DNA from: Candidatus Dormiibacterota bacterium
GTDB taxonomy: Bacteria; Chloroflexota; Dormibacteria; UBA8260; Bog-877
DNA: 8,372 nt
Reading direction: 5' to 3'
Assembly: GCA_003164475.1 (NCBI GenBank)
Contig: PLTL01000294.1
Location: 1 to 8,372 of the forward strand
This document shows, one piece after another, positions 6,298-8,372 of this stretch. The translations under genes were made by a program, and so were the position numbers. The notes under the pieces were generated by a model. The model saw only the letters and a list, made by a program, of their open reading frames with translations. It did no database searches and was not told where the DNA came from. Each line of letters begins with the position of its first letter. Within the stretch, counting starts at the first letter, position 1.

Positions 6298-6567
6298 AGG
6301 GTCCCCGGGGGCAGGAGGTGCCCGAGCCCCGCCGGCCAACTCTCGGGTGGGCCACCCGCTCCAGATCAGGATTGGTGGCTAGTCCGCCGGGTGCTACCAG
6401 AGCCCGGTTGGCCGTGGCCTCGGTCCTCACCCAGTCCAGCCTCAAGCCCTGCTACGGCCGCAGCACTCCGGCTGGCTGGGATCGGGTCGGCAGCCGAGGC
6501 CGGACCCCCAAGCCCCGTCAGCCCCTCCGGCCGCCAACGGGCGGTTGCAGCGCAATAGGGATAGTTG
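6298..6567. other. GC-rich spacer before the importer gene
   Basis: No recognisable coding frame on either strand; the open frames are Arg/Pro/Ser-rich. A small hairpin, CCGCC/GGCGG with a 4-nt loop, lies at 6531-6544 about 24 bases upstream of the tandem -35 boxes and could be a regulator site, but there is no direct support. Base composition drops sharply in GC from about 6550 on, marking the promoter region. Confidence 0.5.
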
Positions 6568-6604
6568 TTGACATTTGACAGTTGGCTCTGGCATCTGATA
6601 GCCT
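6568..6604 (+). promoter_or_regulatory. Strong sigma-70-type promoter with tandem -35 boxes
   Basis: Two perfect TTGACA hexamers occur 7 bases apart (6568-6573 and 6575-6580). The second is 18 bases from TAGCCT (6599-6604), which is preceded by TG at 6596-6597, giving an extended -10 (TGATAGCCT). Initiation near 6611 gives a leader of about 60 bases to ATG 6672. This is the clearest promoter in the window. Confidence 0.75.
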
Positions 6605-6656
6605 CTCTAATCTCTGTAACCCGCCGGCTCGGCCGACGTCAACCGCCCCTCTATTC

Positions 6657-6663
6657 AGGAGAG
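6657..6663 (+). promoter_or_regulatory. Ribosome binding site of the substrate-binding protein gene
   Basis: AGGAGAG is 8 bases before ATG 6672. The other ATG, at 6665, is only 1 base away and opens a frame without family similarity, so 6672 is the start. Confidence 0.85.
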
Positions 6664-6671
6664 CATGCCCT

Positions 6672-8372
6672 ATGAGAGGTCGACTGATCACGTGTCTAGC
6701 CCTGCTGGCGGTATCTGCCACCATGGTGGCGGGGGTCTCGTCCACCGCTCTGGCCAAGAGCAGTTCTTCCCCCAAGGGAACAGTCACCTTCGCTCTCCAG
6801 CCGGGAGCATTCCCCACCTACATCTTGCCGTTCGTGAGCGGGTCCAACTCCAACAACGTCGACCTCTTCCAATTCACCCCGTACATGTGGCGTCCCCTGT
6901 ACTGGTTCGGCAATGGAAAGGGGGCCACCTCTCAAGCCGGCATCAACTACGCCCAGAGCATCGGCCAGGCGCCGGTGTACTCGAACGGTGGTCGCACCGT
7001 GACGATCACCATGAATCGGGACTACCGGTGGTCGGATGGACAACCGGTGACCAACCGGGACGTGGAACTCTGGATGAATATCTTCTTCGTCGAAAAGGAC
7101 AACTACCTGGCCTACTACCAGGGGAGCATCCCCGACGACGTCACGTCCATGAGCTTCCCGTCGAGCACCCCCTACCAGTTCAGCATCACCTTCAACAAGG
7201 CCTACAGCCACCTCTGGCTGCTCTACAACCAGCTGAGCAACATCGATCCCATCCCGCAGCACGCCTGGGACAAGACCTCGGCCACCGGGCCGGTGGGCGA
7301 CTACGACCTGACTCCGTCGGGAGCGACCGCGGTCTACAACTTCCTCAACTCTCAGTCGGAGACGGAGTCCACCTATGCGACCAACCCATTGTGGAAGGTG
7401 GTGGACGGACCCTGGCACCTCTCGGCGTTCAGCGCCGCGACCGGGTATTCCGCATACGTGCCCAACCCCACCTATGGTGGTCCCGGCAAGCCCAAGATCG
7501 CCAAGTTGGAGGAGATCCCCTTCACCAGTGACAGCGCCGAGTTCGATGCGCTCCGTTCCGGGGCGCTGGACTACGGCTATCTCCCCATTGAAGACCTCTC
7601 TCAGGCGAGCTACTTCACCCAGAAGGGCTACACCATCGACAAGTGGACCGACTTCGGCTTCAACGACTTCTTCCTCAACTTCCTCAACCCCGAAGTGGGA
7701 TCGATCTTCAGTCAGCTGTACGTTCGTCAGGCGATGCAACGGCTGATCAACCAACCCGAGATTGTCAAGGACATCTACCACGGCGACGCCCAGGCCACCT
7801 ACGGACCGATCCCGGTGAACCCGCCCAACCCGTACGCGTCCAAGGCGGTCAATGCCAGCCTCTACCCCTTCAGCGTTTCGGCGGCGAAGGCGCTTCTCTC
7901 CAGCCATGGCTGGACGGTGCACCCGGGCGGAACCGACGTCTGCTCCAGCCCGGGAACGGCCTCGAACGAGTGCGGGGCCGGCATCTCCCGCGGTGCGCTG
8001 ATGAGCTTCAACTACGTCGTGTCTACCGGCTCGGCGCCGTTCACCGCCGAGGTGGAGGCGATGCAGTCCGATTGGTCTGACGCCGGGATCCACCTCATCA
8101 TCAAGCAGGAGCCCCCGCAACAGATCTTCTCGGGACTCAGCCCCTGCTCCAACGGCAACTCCGGCTGCAACTGGCAGATCGTGAACTTCGGGGCTCCCGG
8201 TCAGACCCCCACCTACTCGCCGGGGTATCTGCCCAATGGTGCCCAGTGGTTCGCAACCAACGCCTCCAACAATGAGCAGGGCTACAGCAACGCCAAGATG
8301 GACTCCTTGATCGCGACCACCGAGAGCAGCTCAGCCCCGTCAGCGCTGCAGGCGTTCGATCTCTACTGCGCC
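6672..8372 (+). CDS. ABC transporter substrate-binding protein, family 5 (peptide/oligopeptide type), 3' partial
   Basis: Secreted solute receptor that delivers a ligand (peptide, opine or sugar-like compound in this family) to an ABC permease. 567 codons are visible with no stop, so the C-terminus lies beyond the window, probably within some 50 residues by family length. Residues 1-28 form a Sec signal peptide (basic MRGR, hydrophobic LLAVSATMVAGV, likely cut after ALA28). C8 in LITC is too early for a normal lipobox, so lipoprotein anchoring is doubtful. Family-5 hallmarks: WSDGQPVTNRDV at 120-131, the FTSDSAEFDALRSGALDYGY block from 284, and VRQAMQRLINQPEIVKDIYHG from 351 with the conserved R352. 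Two close cysteine pairs, C424/C434 and C492/C499, suggest disulfides outside the cytoplasm. It has its own strong promoter; permease and ATPase genes would be expected downstream. Ligand unknown. Confidence 0.9.
   Translation, partial: MRGRLITCLALLAVSATMVAGVSSTALAKSSSSPKGTVTFALQPGAFPTYILPFVSGSNSNNVDLFQFTPYMWRPLYWFGNGKGATSQAGINYAQSIGQAPVYSNGGRTVTITMNRDYRWSDGQPVTNRDVELWMNIFFVEKDNYLAYYQGSIPDDVTSMSFPSSTPYQFSITFNKAYSHLWLLYNQLSNIDPIPQHAWDKTSATGPVGDYDLTPSGATAVYNFLNSQSETESTYATNPLWKVVDGPWHLSAFSAATGYSAYVPNPTYGGPGKPKIAKLEEIPFTSDSAEFDALRSGALDYGYLPIEDLSQASYFTQKGYTIDKWTDFGFNDFFLNFLNPEVGSIFSQLYVRQAMQRLINQPEIVKDIYHGDAQATYGPIPVNPPNPYASKAVNASLYPFSVSAAKALLSSHGWTVHPGGTDVCSSPGTASNECGAGISRGALMSFNYVVSTGSAPFTAEVEAMQSDWSDAGIHLIIKQEPPQQIFSGLSPCSNGNSGCNWQIVNFGAPGQTPTYSPGYLPNGAQWFATNASNNEQGYSNAKMDSLIATTESSSAPSALQAFDLYCA

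Noticed and set aside
6665..7531. 288-codon + strand frame starting 7 bases before the binding-protein ATG
   Set aside because: Its ATG is only 1 base from the Shine-Dalgarno and the translation is His/Gln/Arg-rich nonsense; the frame from 6672 has the signal peptide and family motifs.
6696..8120. 474-codon reverse-strand open frame
   Set aside because: Antisense to the substrate-binding protein gene. Its Val/Gly/Arg-rich translation is a codon-bias shadow, while the + strand carries clear family-5 motifs and a signal peptide.

Overview
The window looks like chromosomal DNA from a high-GC actinomycete-type bacterium. Codons are strongly G/C-ending and starts include GTG. Shine-Dalgarno sites are purine-rich, and intrinsic terminators are GC-rich hairpins without U-tracts. 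The substrate-binding protein and the deep spacers would also fit an Acidimicrobiia-like actinobacterium, but that is a weak inference; no marker gene is present.

All five clear genes read on the + strand. They are: an HhH-GPD DNA glycosylase of the 3-methyladenine glycosylase type (3-881, 5' end probably outside the window); a D-2-hydroxyacid dehydrogenase (1929-2957); a KDPG/KDPGal-type class I aldolase (3419-4078); a class V, alanine/serine-glyoxylate-type aminotransferase (5084-6220 plus about 9-20 residues encoded upstream in a problematic frame); and a secreted family-5 (oligopeptide-type) ABC transporter substrate-binding protein (6672 to the window end, 3' incomplete).

Coding density is only about 65 percent. 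The genes are separated by unusually long, very GC-rich spacers (about 1050, 460, 1000 and 450 bases) that carry strong hairpins and no convincing intact gene. Each gene therefore looks like its own transcription unit, not part of a tight operon. The best promoter is ahead of the substrate-binding protein: tandem TTGACA boxes and an extended -10. A similar extended -10 lies ahead of the dehydrogenase. The spacer before the aminotransferase contains two protein-like open stretches in different frames (4585-4755 and 4791-4973) that may be the decayed 3' part of a lost gene.

Functionally, the dehydrogenase, aldolase and aminotransferase all work on 2-oxo or 2-hydroxy acids such as glyoxylate, hydroxypyruvate and pyruvate. 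A small carbon/amino-acid catabolic neighbourhood next to an importer is plausible. This is inferred from families and proximity only. No mobile element, CRISPR array, rRNA or tRNA was seen. I found no clear undescribed system; the most useful observations are the damaged-looking aminotransferase start, the gene remnant before it, the very long terminator hairpin after it, and the cysteine pairs in the substrate-binding protein.
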